Assembly: GCF_016595235.1 (NCBI RefSeq)
Contig: NZ_JAENHL010000007.1
Coordinates: forward strand, 536,781-600,780
DNA: 64,000 nt
Source: Taklimakanibacter albus
Lineage (GTDB): Bacteria > Pseudomonadota > Alphaproteobacteria > Rhizobiales > Aestuariivirgaceae
Direction: 5' to 3'
Both the position numbers and the translations under genes were made by a program. The notes beneath the pieces were generated by a model. That model was not told the DNA's origin. It ran no database searches and saw only the letters and a list, made by a program, of their open reading frames with translations. This document shows, in pieces, positions 1 through 8,723 of this stretch; position 1 is the first letter of the stretch, and each line of letters opens with the position of its first letter.

Positions 1-7
1 CCTCGCG

Positions 8-931
8 TCAGTATTCGACGACATGGCTTCGCTCGGCATAACGCAGATAAATAAGAGAGATGAGGCAGACGACGCCGGTGAGGATCACGGTGAGCGCGAT
101 GCCGTAGCCGAGCTGATCGTTGTCGAAGGCCTGCTTCATGATCCAGGTCGCCGGCACCTCGGTCGAATTATAGGGCTGGCCGTTGGTCATGGTGAAAAAC
201 AGGTCGAAGCCGGCAAAACCGCCGGTGACGGCAAGCAGCACGGCCACCAGGATATTCTGCTTGAGCAGCGGCAGCGTGATGTTGCAGAAGCTCCAGACGG
301 GGCCCGCCCCTTCGAGCCTGGCCGCCTCATAGAGATGGCGGGGAATGCGGCGCAAGGCGGCGAAGAACAGGATCATATAGAGCCCGGCGAATTTCCACCC
401 CGACACCAGCATGACGCAGAGGAGCGCGGTCGTGGGCTGCGACAGCCAGGGCTGCGCCCAGTCGGTCAGGCCAATGGCTTTCAACGACGCGTTGATGATG
501 CCGGTACGATAATCGAAGACGAAGGTCCACAGCACGCCCGCCGCCGACATCGACAGCACCACGGGTGAGAAGAACAGCGCCCGGAGCAGCGCGAAGCCGG
601 GCCGGTCGCTGTTGAGCAGCACCGCCATGAAGAGGCCGAAGCTCACCTCGAACACCAGCGTGCCCAGAATGTAGAGCGTCACATGCAGATAGGACGCGAG
701 ATGGATCTTGTCGGCGAAAGCGCGCTCGAAATTGGCGAAGCCGATCCAGCGCGCCTGGGAGATGCCATCCCAGTCGGTCATCGAATAATAGACGGAGGAA
801 GCGAGCGGCCAGAGCACGAAGGCGGCATAAAGGACAAGCGCCGGCGCGACGAAGATCAACCCCGTCGCACCGGCCCTTATCGCTCCTGTCGCACCTGTAG
901 AACTCGAAATTTTTACGGCGCCGCCCGTCAT
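8..931 (-). CDS. Carbohydrate ABC transporter permease (MalF/UgpA type)
   Basis: A 307-residue inner-membrane permease of the binding-protein-dependent sugar importers. Hydrophobic helices are spread along the protein (first at about residues 17-40, ending before SVYYSMTDWDG), and the typical EAARLEGAG loop that contacts the ATPase lies at about residue 203. The start chosen is the ATG at 931, two bases after the binding-protein stop; longer readings upstream run antisense-like sequence inside that gene. The second permease and ATPase are expected beyond the left edge of the window. Substrate is not evident; the neighbouring SIS-domain and GntR genes suggest a sugar or amino sugar. Confidence 0.9.
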   Translation of the reverse strand: MTGGAVKISSSTGATGAIRAGATGLIFVAPALVLYAAFVLWPLASSVYYSMTDWDGISQARWIGFANFERAFADKIHLASYLHVTLYILGTLVFEVSFGLFMAVLLNSDRPGFALLRALFFSPVVLSMSAAGVLWTFVFDYRTGIINASLKAIGLTDWAQPWLSQPTTALLCVMLVSGWKFAGLYMILFFAALRRIPRHLYEAARLEGAGPVWSFCNITLPLLKQNILVAVLLAVTGGFAGFDLFFTMTNGQPYNSTEVPATWIMKQAFDNDQLGYGIALTVILTGVVCLISLIYLRYAERSHVVEY

Positions 932-933
932 TG

Positions 934-2229
934 TCACTTGCGCATGGTCTTGACGCGGTCGTCGAGCCAGACAAGCGCGTCCTTGGGCGATTTCTCGCCG
1001 CCCGCCACATAGGCGGCGGCCTGGTAATAGGCTTCCGCCACTTCGACCGGATAGGTCGTGTCGGGCGGCGGCACCAGCGAACCGGCGCTGTTGAGGAGAT
1101 CGGCCATCGCCTTGGTCTTGGGATCGAGCTTGGCCTTCTCCATCGCGCCCTTGACCGGGCTGAAGCTGCCGGCTTCGGCCCATTTGACCTGGTTTTCAGG
1201 CGAGGTGAAGAAGCGCAGGAAGGTGATCGCCTGTTGCGGATTCTGGCTCTTCGGGCTCACCGCGAAACCGGTGAGCGTGCCGATGACGCTGTCTTTCAGC
1301 GGATGCGCCGGGTCGATGAGCGGCGTGTTGAATTCGTCATAGTCGAAATCCTTCTCGGCGAGCTCGGTCGCCGAGGAGACGAGCCAGGAGCCGATCGGAT
1401 GCATGGCGGCGGCGCCCTGGAAGAAGGTGCTCATCGCCGGGTCGGCGCCGAGGCCGGCAATGTCCTTGTTGAAACCACCGGCCTGGCGGATCTCGTCGAC
1501 GAGGTTCAGCGCCTTTTCGAAGTCCGGCGTATTGAAGGGCTTTTCGAGCCGGAAGGCCGCTTCATAATCGGCGGGCGGCACGACACGCGAGGCGATATGC
1601 GAGGCCCAATTGCCGAGCGGCCAGAGTTCCTGGTTGCCGATGACGAAGGGCGTCTCGCCCTTGCCGGCGAGCTTCTTGGTGAGATCGATGAGCTCGGCCC
1701 AATTGGCGGGCGGCGCGATCCCCGCTTCCTTGAAGATCTGCTTGTTGTACCAGATGACATTGGTCACATCGAGCGTGATGGGCACGAGATATGGCTTGCC
1801 GTCATTGAGCACGCCCATCTGTTGCGAGAAGGCCGGCGCGATGAAGCTGTCCTTCCAGCCTTCCGCACCAAGCGCCTCCGAGAGATCCATGGCGAAGCCC
1901 TCGCGCGCATCGCGCTGGGTGGGAGCACCCGCCCATTGGAAATAAATCTCGGGCGGCGAAGAGCTTTTCAGCTGCGTGATGAGGCCGGTATCGGAATAGA
2001 GGTCGTCATCATAGACGATCTGTTTGATCTTGATGTCGGGATGAGCGGCTTCGAAAGCGGCGACGATGGCATCGAAGGCCTCTTTCTGGGCGCCGCCCGT
2101 CATGGAATGAGTGATGCGCACTTCCGCGGGAGCAGCCAGAGCCGGCAGGGATGCGCTTCCCCAGGCCGCCGCGCCCAAAGCCAGAAGAGAAAAGGCCCGG
2201 CGCGTCAAAGCGGGTGTCCTGGGCAGCAT
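934..2229 (-). CDS. Extracellular sugar-binding protein of ABC importer
   Basis: A 431-residue periplasmic solute-binding protein of the MalE/UgpB class. The N-terminus has a twin-arginine-like TRRAFSLLALG stretch and a likely cleavage after ALAAPA. The mature part shows the family pattern EVRITHSMTGG ... FEAAHPDIKI and a conserved GSWLVSSATELAEKDFDYD region. Two in-frame ATGs exist (2241 and 2229); the GGAGG at 2235-2239 overlaps the first and sits 5 bases before the second, so 2229 is preferred. It is the first gene of the import operon and is transcribed away from the GntR gene, which probably represses it. Confidence 0.9.
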   Translation of the reverse strand: MLPRTPALTRRAFSLLALGAAAWGSASLPALAAPAEVRITHSMTGGAQKEAFDAIVAAFEAAHPDIKIKQIVYDDDLYSDTGLITQLKSSSPPEIYFQWAGAPTQRDAREGFAMDLSEALGAEGWKDSFIAPAFSQQMGVLNDGKPYLVPITLDVTNVIWYNKQIFKEAGIAPPANWAELIDLTKKLAGKGETPFVIGNQELWPLGNWASHIASRVVPPADYEAAFRLEKPFNTPDFEKALNLVDEIRQAGGFNKDIAGLGADPAMSTFFQGAAAMHPIGSWLVSSATELAEKDFDYDEFNTPLIDPAHPLKDSVIGTLTGFAVSPKSQNPQQAITFLRFFTSPENQVKWAEAGSFSPVKGAMEKAKLDPKTKAMADLLNSAGSLVPPPDTTYPVEVAEAYYQAAAYVAGGEKSPKDALVWLDDRVKTMRK

Positions 2230-2234
2230 CACAT

Positions 2235-2239
2235 CCTCC
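2235..2239 (-). promoter_or_regulatory. Shine-Dalgarno that decides the binding-protein start
   Basis: GGAGG on the minus strand, 5 bases before the ATG at 2229 and overlapping the upstream in-frame ATG at 2241. It makes the downstream ATG the likely initiation codon. Confidence 0.6.
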
Positions 2240-2241
2240 AT

Positions 2242-2491
2242 ATTGGTATGTTTTTGGCATGGTATCGGAATGTTGGATGATCGTCCAGTGGCCCATAACC
2301 GTGTTACAAAATATATTCTGCGAGAATTTTTTCTGGACTTAAAATGTTGATTTCAATAACATATGATACTTACACTAGGTCATTTTCATGAATTGAGCCT
2401 TGCATACCGGAATGCGATCCAAAATCATACCAGTGTTGCCAGAGTCTGCAGACCAGAATAAGGTGCCGCCCGAATCTCAGCCTTGGAACTC
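2242..2491. promoter_or_regulatory. Divergent promoter region with repeated GGTAT/ATACC half-sites
   Basis: This AT-rich region separates the ABC operon (minus) from gntR (plus). Related half-sites occur near both ends: TTGGTATG at 2243-2250 and ATGGTATCGG at 2259-2268 near the transporter, GCATACCGG at 2402-2410 and ATCATACCAG at 2424-2433 near gntR. They are candidates for GntR/HutC binding sites. The central part (about 2300-2380) is rich in A/T and could carry the promoters, but no clear -35/-10 pair stands out. Confidence 0.35.
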
Positions 2492-3226
2492 ATGACTGAA
2501 ACGCAGGAAATCCGCCGCCGCATGGATCGATTGACGGGCCCTTTGGGAATCCGTCTGGTGATGGCAATGGCCTCGGCGATCGACGACCGTACTTTGGGAC
2601 CGGGCCAGCCATTGCCGGCCGAGCGCGACTTCGCCGCAGGCCTTGGCGTCTCACGCTCGACTTTGCGCCAGAGCCTCGAACAGCTTGCCAAGGACGGCTA
2701 CGTGGCCACCCGGGCCGGCGCCGGCACCTTCATCGCCCAGCGCATCCAGAAACCGATCACCCGGCTTACCGGCTTCACCGACGACATGCTGAGCCGCGGC
2801 CTCAAGCCCTCCTCGCATATTGTCGAATGCAAGGTCATGCCGGTGCCGCCGGAGATCTCCTTCCGCACCGGGCTGCCGCTCGGCACTGAAGTCATGATGC
2901 TCAGCCGTCTGCGCCAGGCCGACGACGAGGTGATGGGTTATGACCGCTCCATCTTCCCGGTCCAGGCCGTGGGAGCCGATTTCGACGGCACCGGCTCCCT
3001 TTACGCCCGCATGGACGCCCAAGGCGGCCGGCCGCGCCGCATTCTGCAGAGCCTCAAGGCGGCCGAAGCACCGGCCGACATCGCCCGCTATCTGGGTGTG
3101 AAGCCGGGCGCGGCCGTGCTCGCCATTCACCGCATCGGCTATGGCGTGCAGGGCAATGCCCTCGAAGACGCCATGAGCTGGTACCGCGGCGACCGCTATG
3201 AATATATCGCTGAAATAACAGGATGA
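2492..3226 (+). CDS. GntR/HutC-family transcriptional regulator
   Basis: A 244-residue repressor-type regulator. The N-terminal winged helix-turn-helix has the GntR signature (LPAERDFAAGLGVSRSTLRQ, then AKDGYVATRAGAGTF), followed by a C-terminal UTRA ligand-binding domain from about residue 85, ending with the typical SWYRGDRYEY. The ATG at 2492 is used; an in-frame TTG lies at 2483, and neither has a strong Shine-Dalgarno. It is divergent from the sugar importer and followed 4 bases later by the SIS-domain gene, so it probably senses a sugar phosphate and controls both directions. Confidence 0.9.
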   Translation: MTETQEIRRRMDRLTGPLGIRLVMAMASAIDDRTLGPGQPLPAERDFAAGLGVSRSTLRQSLEQLAKDGYVATRAGAGTFIAQRIQKPITRLTGFTDDMLSRGLKPSSHIVECKVMPVPPEISFRTGLPLGTEVMMLSRLRQADDEVMGYDRSIFPVQAVGADFDGTGSLYARMDAQGGRPRRILQSLKAAEAPADIARYLGVKPGAAVLAIHRIGYGVQGNALEDAMSWYRGDRYEYIAEITG

Positions 3227-3230
3227 GTTG

Positions 3231-3971
3231 ATGACGACGCTGATCGATGAATATTGCGACAACATCACCGGGATATTGAAGAGACTGGTGGCCACGCAGC
3301 GCAATGTTCTGGCGACGGCGCAGGACTGGATCGCCGACGCGCTGGCGCAAGGCGGCCTCGTCTATGTCACCGGCAGCGGCCACTCCCACATGATCGCCGA
3401 GGAAGTCTTCTACCGGGCCGGCGGCGCGGCGGCGGTGCAGGCGATTCTTGATCCCGCCCTCATGCTGCATCAGGGCGCCCAGCGCTCCACCGTCCTCGAG
3501 CGTCTCGAAGGCTACGCCGAGATCGTGCTGGAGGACTATCCGATCGGCCCCAAGGATGTGCTCTTCGTCGCCTCCAATTCAGGACGCAACGCCTTTCCGA
3601 TCGAGGCCGCCTTGTTCGCCCGCGACAGAGGCGCCAAGGTGATCGCCATCACCTCCACCGATCATGCGTCGCGCGTCACGTCGCGCCATCAGAGCGGCAA
3701 GATGCTCGCCGACGTCGCCGATCTCGTCATCGACAATCAAGCCCCTTACGGCGATGCCTGCCTCGCTATCCCCGATTCCGACAAACGCATGGGCTCGACA
3801 TCGACCATTTCCGGCGCCTTCATCGTCAATGCGCTCATGGCCGAGGCGGTCGCGACCTTGAGCCGGCGCGGTATTCCGGTCGATGTCTATCGCAGCGCCA
3901 ATTCCGCCGGCGAAGCCAAGGAGATGAGCGACATCATCGCCCGCTGGCGCCCGCGCATCCGCGGCCTCTGA
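3231..3971 (+). CDS. SIS-domain sugar-phosphate protein (UPF0309 type)
   Basis: A 246-residue protein with one SIS (sugar isomerase) domain. Visible features are the phosphate-binding loops VYVTGSGHSHMIAEEVFYRAG near residue 43 and VLFVASNSGRNAFPIEAA near residue 105, followed by AKVIAITS. Related proteins act on or bind phosphosugars; isomerase, etherase or deaminase activity cannot be told apart here. The ATG at 3231 follows the gntR stop by 4 bases, so the two are co-transcribed. It probably handles the sugar brought in by the divergent ABC importer. Its stop directly abuts the convergent GST stop. Confidence 0.8.
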   Translation: MTTLIDEYCDNITGILKRLVATQRNVLATAQDWIADALAQGGLVYVTGSGHSHMIAEEVFYRAGGAAAVQAILDPALMLHQGAQRSTVLERLEGYAEIVLEDYPIGPKDVLFVASNSGRNAFPIEAALFARDRGAKVIAITSTDHASRVTSRHQSGKMLADVADLVIDNQAPYGDACLAIPDSDKRMGSTSTISGAFIVNALMAEAVATLSRRGIPVDVYRSANSAGEAKEMSDIIARWRPRIRGL

Positions 3972-4613
3972 TCACTTGAGTTGATGCGGCCGCGGCGCTG
4001 TCGCCGCGAAGCTGGCGCGTCCCTCGAGTGCACCGACAAGACGCTCCATTTGCGCCCGCCCGCGCCAAGCAATCCGGCCACGCGATTCCGACCACAGGAT
4101 GAAGGCCGCGAGAGCGATGTCTTGAACGCTCACATGGCCGGACTGGAAGGCACCGTTCCGCATGCGCCTCTCCAGCCAGTCGAGTGTTCGAAGGGCCCGC
4201 ACCATATTGCGCTCCGCCGGATCGAAGCCGAGCCGGTTGCGATCCACTGGTCCGATTCCCGCCCATTTCGCATAGTGATGGGCGGCGAGCGCATCGCCCA
4301 TGGCAAGAATGACGGCCAGATCCTGCTCATCCTCGGTCCGATGATCGGGGCGGGCTATTGTGGCCGCGACGCCCTGGGCTGGACCGTTCACGCGCGCCAG
4401 GAGAGCGTCGATGGCGATCCTGGTCGGAAAATGCGCGACGCCATCGGCCATCATGACCGGTACTTGGCCGAGCGGATTGATGTCGAGGAAACTGTCCGAA
4501 GGTGGGAATTCGGCCAGCTCGATCTCCCGCATCACGACCCCATGCTCGCGCGCCAGGATGCGCACGATCCGGGCGAAGGGCGAACCGTCAATATAATGGA
4601 GATCCAGCGACAT
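3972..4613 (-). CDS. Glutathione S-transferase family protein
   Basis: A 213-residue protein with the GST layout: a thioredoxin-like N-terminal domain (LHYIDGSPFARIVRILA, and the cis-proline INPLGQVPVM at about residues 45-55) and an all-helical C-terminal domain containing VSVQDIALAAFILW. The second half of the glutathione site (usually E-S) reads FPTRIAID, so glutathione binding is not assured. It lies 11 bases downstream of folB on the same strand and is probably the last gene of that run. Confidence 0.8.
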   Translation of the reverse strand: MSLDLHYIDGSPFARIVRILAREHGVVMREIELAEFPPSDSFLDINPLGQVPVMMADGVAHFPTRIAIDALLARVNGPAQGVAATIARPDHRTEDEQDLAVILAMGDALAAHHYAKWAGIGPVDRNRLGFDPAERNMVRALRTLDWLERRMRNGAFQSGHVSVQDIALAAFILWSESRGRIAWRGRAQMERLVGALEGRASFAATAPRPHQLK

Positions 4614-4624
4614 CGATACCGAGG

Positions 4625-5029
4625 TTAGTCGCGCAACCTTTCGATTTCAACGCCGACGCTGCGCGCATTGGGAATGACGTCCGGCTTCTCGATGCGTACT
4701 CTGGCCGCCATCACGCGTTTATCACGCAGACAGGCGGCGGCGATGAGCTCGGCCAGGGTTTCGGCGAGGCCGACATGGCCTGCCGACACGATCTCCTCGA
4801 CCTTGCGCACCACGATCTCGTAGCTCACGACATTCTTGATGTCGTCGCTCAAGGGATCATCGCCCTCCTTCACCGAAAGGTCGATATTGACGACGATCAT
4901 CTGCGGAGTGGTCTTCTCCTCGGGATAGATGCCGAGAAGCGCGTTCACTTTCAGGTCCTTGACGAAGACATGACGCAGACGCGCATGGCCGCTCGCCACG
5001 TGGTGGGTGATCTTGACTTCGTTGCTCAT
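4625..5029 (-). CDS. folB: Dihydroneopterin aldolase
   Basis: A 134-residue FolB-family protein. It matches the family in length and pattern: VFVKDLKVNALLGIYPEEK near the start, the NVVSYEIVVRKVEEIV helix, GLAETLAELIAAACL and the terminal VRIEKPDVIPNARSVGVEIER, where the catalytic lysine and conserved glutamates lie. It converts dihydroneopterin to 6-hydroxymethyl-dihydropterin in folate synthesis. It lies 3 bases downstream of a FolM/PTR1-like reductase, a pairing that supports a pterin role for both. Confidence 0.9.
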   Translation of the reverse strand: MSNEVKITHHVASGHARLRHVFVKDLKVNALLGIYPEEKTTPQMIVVNIDLSVKEGDDPLSDDIKNVVSYEIVVRKVEEIVSAGHVGLAETLAELIAAACLRDKRVMAARVRIEKPDVIPNARSVGVEIERLRD

Positions 5030-5032
5030 CGC

Positions 5033-5803
5033 CTATTCTTTCACTTCGGTGACATCGCGGGTCTGCCACAGGAGATGCTGGCCGCCATCGAGAACGATCA
5101 TTTGCCCGGTCATTGCCGGGGCCGATAGTATGTATTTTACCGCAGAGGAGATTTCCTCCGGCGACGTGCCACGCTTCAGAAGCGTCAGCCGCATCTGCCG
5201 CGCGAAATCCTCTTCATCCATCCGCACATTGGGCAGCGCCGGCCCCGGCCCGATGGCATTGACCCTGATGCGCGGGGCGAGCGCTTGCGCCAGCGTCCGC
5301 GTCACCGTCCACAGCGCCGACTTGCTCGCCGTATAGGAGAAGAATTTCGGCGTCAGCTTCCACACCCGCTGGTCGATGATGTTGATGATATTGCCCGAGC
5401 TATCGGCCGGCAGTTGCGCCGCGAAATGCTGCGACAGGAAGACCGGCGCCCTGAGATTGGTGTCGAGATGGGCAGCCCAGCTGTCGAGCGTCACCGAACC
5501 CGCCTCATCGGGCTCGAAGCGCGACGCATTGTTGACGAGGCAGGTCAGCGGCCCCAAAGCCGCGACGGCTTCGGCCACCAGCCGTTCCGGTACTTGCGCT
5601 TCGGCGAGGTTTCCCTGGACGATCACCGCGCTCCCACCCGCCGCTTCGATTTCGGATTTGAGCGTCCCGGCATCATGTAATGAGGTGTTGCAATGGATGG
5701 CAACGGCCCAGCCGTCGCGCGCGAGGTCGAGGGCGATACATCGCCCGATCCGGCGCGCCGCGCCAGTGATCAGGACGGCGCCGCTGTCGCGTCGTACAGT
5801 CAT
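5033..5803 (-). CDS. FolM/PTR1-like short-chain reductase (pteridine reductase type)
   Basis: A 256-residue SDR enzyme. The cofactor loop reads TGAARRIG, the T-G-x3-R-x-G form typical of pteridine reductases, not the usual TGxxxGxG. The usual catalytic serine is replaced by an aspartate (IIDQRV), 13 residues before the catalytic tyrosine (SYTASKSA); this Asp/Tyr pair with this spacing is that of PTR1 and FolM. An NNAS motif and the C-terminal IVLDGGQ are also present. It directly precedes folB. I infer reduction of dihydromonapterin or dihydrofolate; the exact substrate is not shown. Confidence 0.75.
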   Translation of the reverse strand: MTVRRDSGAVLITGAARRIGRCIALDLARDGWAVAIHCNTSLHDAGTLKSEIEAAGGSAVIVQGNLAEAQVPERLVAEAVAALGPLTCLVNNASRFEPDEAGSVTLDSWAAHLDTNLRAPVFLSQHFAAQLPADSSGNIINIIDQRVWKLTPKFFSYTASKSALWTVTRTLAQALAPRIRVNAIGPGPALPNVRMDEEDFARQMRLTLLKRGTSPEEISSAVKYILSAPAMTGQMIVLDGGQHLLWQTRDVTEVKE

Positions 5804-5819
5804 TCGAATTCAGAAACCT

Positions 5820-6551
5820 TCAAGGCTGCTCGAGGAGCGGAGAGCACTCTGTCTGGAGCAGATCGGGATAGATGTCAAAGCCGCGCATAAGGAATTTGAC
5901 GCGCAGGCCATAGGAGGTGATCTTGCAGCGGCTGACCGCCACCGGCACCGAGGCCGCGACATAGTCCGGAAAGAACAGGCCACGGCCGCTCAGGATCGAC
6001 CAGGCTTCGTTGAAATTGCTGGCGCGGATGCGGAAGTAGATGCTGTTCTGGTCGGTGCACGGCAACGCGTGGCAGCCTTGCACCGAATGCTCGTTCTCGT
6101 GCGGCAGGATTTCCTGCGAGTTGGTCAGATAGACCACCTCATCATGCTTCACGGTGGTGAGATAGAGAACGGCATGAAAGAGAAAGACGATCAGCGGAAT
6201 GAACAGGTACCAGGCGAAACCCGCCGACACGGCGAGGAAAATGCCGGCGCGCGTCTTGGAGAATTGCCGCTCCTGGTATTTGTCTTCGTAATAGACGGCC
6301 TTGTCCCAGAGCAGCCGATAGAGATGCCAGAGCCAGGTGATGGGCTTGAACAGGACACGCGCCACCGGCCGCAGGATATGCGTGTAGATCCACGACAGCG
6401 CCAGGACGAACTGGAACAGGAACTTGTGCAGCGCCGTCAGATTATATTGGGTCCGTCCCGTCCACGAGCGCGAATTAACCTTGTCCCGTTCCTCGGCCCG
6501 CCCTTCGACCTTCTTTTTCAGCGCCTCGACCTCGTCGCGCAGCGTGCTCAT
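5820..6551 (-). CDS. Uncharacterised membrane protein with N-terminal coiled coil
   Basis: A 243-residue protein I do not recognise. Residues 1-25 are charged and coil-like (STLRDEVEALKKKVEGRAEE). A hydrophobic, aromatic-rich stretch follows at about 40-80 (FLFQFVLALSWIYTHIL, then WLWHLYRLLWD), and a strong transmembrane helix at about 105-133 (IFLAVSAGFAWYLFIPLIVF). The C-terminal 110 residues contain four cysteines and probably face the periplasm. Its start overlaps the AAA+ gene stop by 4 bases (ATGA), so the two are translationally coupled and likely work together. A membrane anchor for the AAA+ machine is an inference. Confidence 0.7.
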   Translation of the reverse strand: MSTLRDEVEALKKKVEGRAEERDKVNSRSWTGRTQYNLTALHKFLFQFVLALSWIYTHILRPVARVLFKPITWLWHLYRLLWDKAVYYEDKYQERQFSKTRAGIFLAVSAGFAWYLFIPLIVFLFHAVLYLTTVKHDEVVYLTNSQEILPHENEHSVQGCHALPCTDQNSIYFRIRASNFNEAWSILSGRGLFFPDYVAASVPVAVSRCKITSYGLRVKFLMRGFDIYPDLLQTECSPLLEQP

Positions 6552-8704
6552 GTCTCTTTGATCTCGAAAGCCTGGCGCTTCGGATTATAGGCGAGATCGA
6601 GCTTGCCGCGTTTGTCGCTCTCCAGGATCATATTGACGATGATCGGCTCGATATTCGCCTGGATGAAGCCCGGCAGGCCGCGGGCGCCGATCGCCGGATC
6701 ATAGTGATCCTTGCAGAAGGCCTTGAGATCGGCCTCCGGCACCGTGACCTTGATGCCCTCCTGGGTATAGGTGCGGTCGATGCTGTCGAATTCGCGGCGC
6801 ACGATCTTCTCGATCGACGGCAGGTCGAGCTTGTTGAAGCAGATGATGTTCTGCCGGCCGGCGAAGCGGTTGAGGAACTCCGAGCGGTAGGTCTTCTCGA
6901 TCTCGCGGATCGCTTCGGCATTGGCCTCCTCGACGGTGAGCTTCGGATTGAGGAAATGCGGCTGGCCGATATTCGTCGTCATGACGATGATCGCGTCGGA
7001 GAAGGAGACGGTGCGCCCGACATTGTCGGTGAGCCGGCCGTCCGACAGGATCTGCAGGAAGACGTTGAAGACGTCGGGATGCGCCTTCTCGATTTCATCG
7101 AAGAGCAGGATGCGCAGTGGGTTCTTGCGCATGGCATTGGTCAGGATGCCGCCGGCCTCGAAGCCTTCATAGCCGGGCGGCGCGCCGATGAGCCGCGAAA
7201 CCGCGTGTTTCTCCATATATTCCGACATGTCGAAGCGGGTGAGCGCCTTCTCGTCATCGAGCAGGCTCGCCGCCAGCGCCTTGGCGATCTCGGTCTTGCC
7301 GACGCCCGAGGGACCTAAGAACATGAAGGAGGCCTGCGGCTTGTCCTGGTTGCGCCGGCCCACCCGGGCGGTCTTGACGGCATTGGACAGCATGCGCACG
7401 ACATGGTCCTGGCCGAAGATACGGTTCTTGAGTTCGGTCTCGAGATTGCGCAGCTTCTCCCGCTCGTCCTCGTTGAGCTTGCTCACCGAGATGCCGGAGA
7501 TCTGGCTGAACTCGCGCAGCACGATCTCGCGCGTGAGCTCGAGATGATCGTTGAGCTCCTTGGTGAGGGCGTCGAAGGCCGTGCGGTTCGTCGCGATCTC
7601 ACCCTGGAATTTCTCGATGCGGCCGCGCAGGTCCCTGACCTCGTCGGATTCGATCCCGGCGCCGGTGGCGAGACGCGCAAATTTGGCGATGCGTCCGGTA
7701 ATCTCGCTGACCTGATTGTCGGGAGATTTCCGCGCCTCGGCTTCCGTCGCCACCTGCTTGTCGAGCTCTTCCTCGAGCTCGAGCACGGCGATCTCGCCGT
7801 CACGCTGGCGCTTGTAGAGCGATTTGATCTTCTCCTGGCTCTCGGTCCAGCGCGCCAAGGACTGCGCCATGGCGGCTTCCGCCGCGACGACCTGCTGCTG
7901 GTCCTTGGCCGATTTCCTCGCCGCTTCCGCCTCGGCGAGCCCAGGGGCCTTGCGATGGGCGCCGAGCCTGTAGGTGGCGAGCGCCCGGTCGATCAGCGAA
8001 ACGCTGCGTTCGGGCTGCGCCCGGCTCATGCCGGCGTCGCGCGAGCGGTATTTGGAGGTGAGTTCGATCGCGGTGCGGGTCGCGTTTTCGGCGATGCGGA
8101 TGCGGTGGAATTCGTTCAGATGGCCGGCCCGTTCCGAGACGATCTGGAACAGGGCGTCGCCTTCGGGTTCCGCCAGATCGACGAGAGTGAACAGCTCCCT
8201 GAGGTCCGAATGGCTCTTCAGGATGATGTCGAGATCCTCATCGCGCGCTTCGAGGATGACTTGCGTCCGCTTCGACTTGATGGCGAGGCAGAGCGCATTG
8301 ATGAAATGCAGTGTGCCGATATTGCGCGCCGCCTCGATAAAGTCGCGCGTATCTTCGATGATCAGCACCGAGTCGGGCGTGCGATCGAGCGTGGCCATGA
8401 TCCGCTGGAAGGAATCACGGATGACGACGGGATCGCCTGAAGAGAACAGGGCGTCGGTGTCGAGCCAGAAGAAACGCTTGTTGACGATGTCGAAAGGCGC
8501 ATCCGGATCATGCTTGCTGGCCTGCAGCCCCATGCACAAGGCCGTGCAGCCGACGCCGCCCGGCCCCACCAGCAGCACGGAATTCGCCATGTTGCGGACC
8601 AGGATCGACGACAGCTTCTTGAGTTCGCTGTCGCGCCCGACCAGGCGGAATCTCGGCGCCTTGGCCAGATAGTCTTCCCCGCGGGTGAGAAAACTCATCA
8701 CCAT
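6548..8704 (-). CDS. Clp/Hsp100-like AAA+ protein with degenerate first ATPase domain
   Basis: A 718-residue two-module AAA+ protein. The ClpB-type N domain is absent; the protein begins almost directly at the first AAA module (FRLVGRDSELKKL). In that module the Walker A reads GPGGVGCTAL at about residues 46-55, with Cys in place of the invariant Lys, and the Walker B reads VLIIEDT instead of hhhhDE. A coiled middle region covers about residues 270-410. The second module is intact: Walker A GPSGVGKTE near 465, pore loop GYEGFEAGG, Walker B ILLFDEIEKAH, arginine finger FLNRF and sensor-2 GARGL. It is coupled to the membrane-protein gene. I infer an unfoldase or remodelling motor driven by one ring. 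Confidence 0.85.
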   Translation of the reverse strand: MVMSFLTRGEDYLAKAPRFRLVGRDSELKKLSSILVRNMANSVLLVGPGGVGCTALCMGLQASKHDPDAPFDIVNKRFFWLDTDALFSSGDPVVIRDSFQRIMATLDRTPDSVLIIEDTRDFIEAARNIGTLHFINALCLAIKSKRTQVILEARDEDLDIILKSHSDLRELFTLVDLAEPEGDALFQIVSERAGHLNEFHRIRIAENATRTAIELTSKYRSRDAGMSRAQPERSVSLIDRALATYRLGAHRKAPGLAEAEAARKSAKDQQQVVAAEAAMAQSLARWTESQEKIKSLYKRQRDGEIAVLELEEELDKQVATEAEARKSPDNQVSEITGRIAKFARLATGAGIESDEVRDLRGRIEKFQGEIATNRTAFDALTKELNDHLELTREIVLREFSQISGISVSKLNEDEREKLRNLETELKNRIFGQDHVVRMLSNAVKTARVGRRNQDKPQASFMFLGPSGVGKTEIAKALAASLLDDEKALTRFDMSEYMEKHAVSRLIGAPPGYEGFEAGGILTNAMRKNPLRILLFDEIEKAHPDVFNVFLQILSDGRLTDNVGRTVSFSDAIIVMTTNIGQPHFLNPKLTVEEANAEAIREIEKTYRSEFLNRFAGRQNIICFNKLDLPSIEKIVRREFDSIDRTYTQEGIKVTVPEADLKAFCKDHYDPAIGARGLPGFIQANIEPIIVNMILESDKRGKLDLAYNPKRQAFEIKET

Positions 8705-8723
8705 TCCCTGCTCCTACGAACCT

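Noticed and set aside
931..2280. Long open frame antisense to the sugar-binding protein
   Set aside because: It mirrors the real gene, has low-complexity Arg/Gly/Asp composition and no family pattern; GC-rich codon use creates such frames.
6548..8704. ClpV of a type VI secretion system
   Set aside because: No TssB/TssC or other secretion genes nearby, no ClpV N domain, and the first ATPase site is degenerate.
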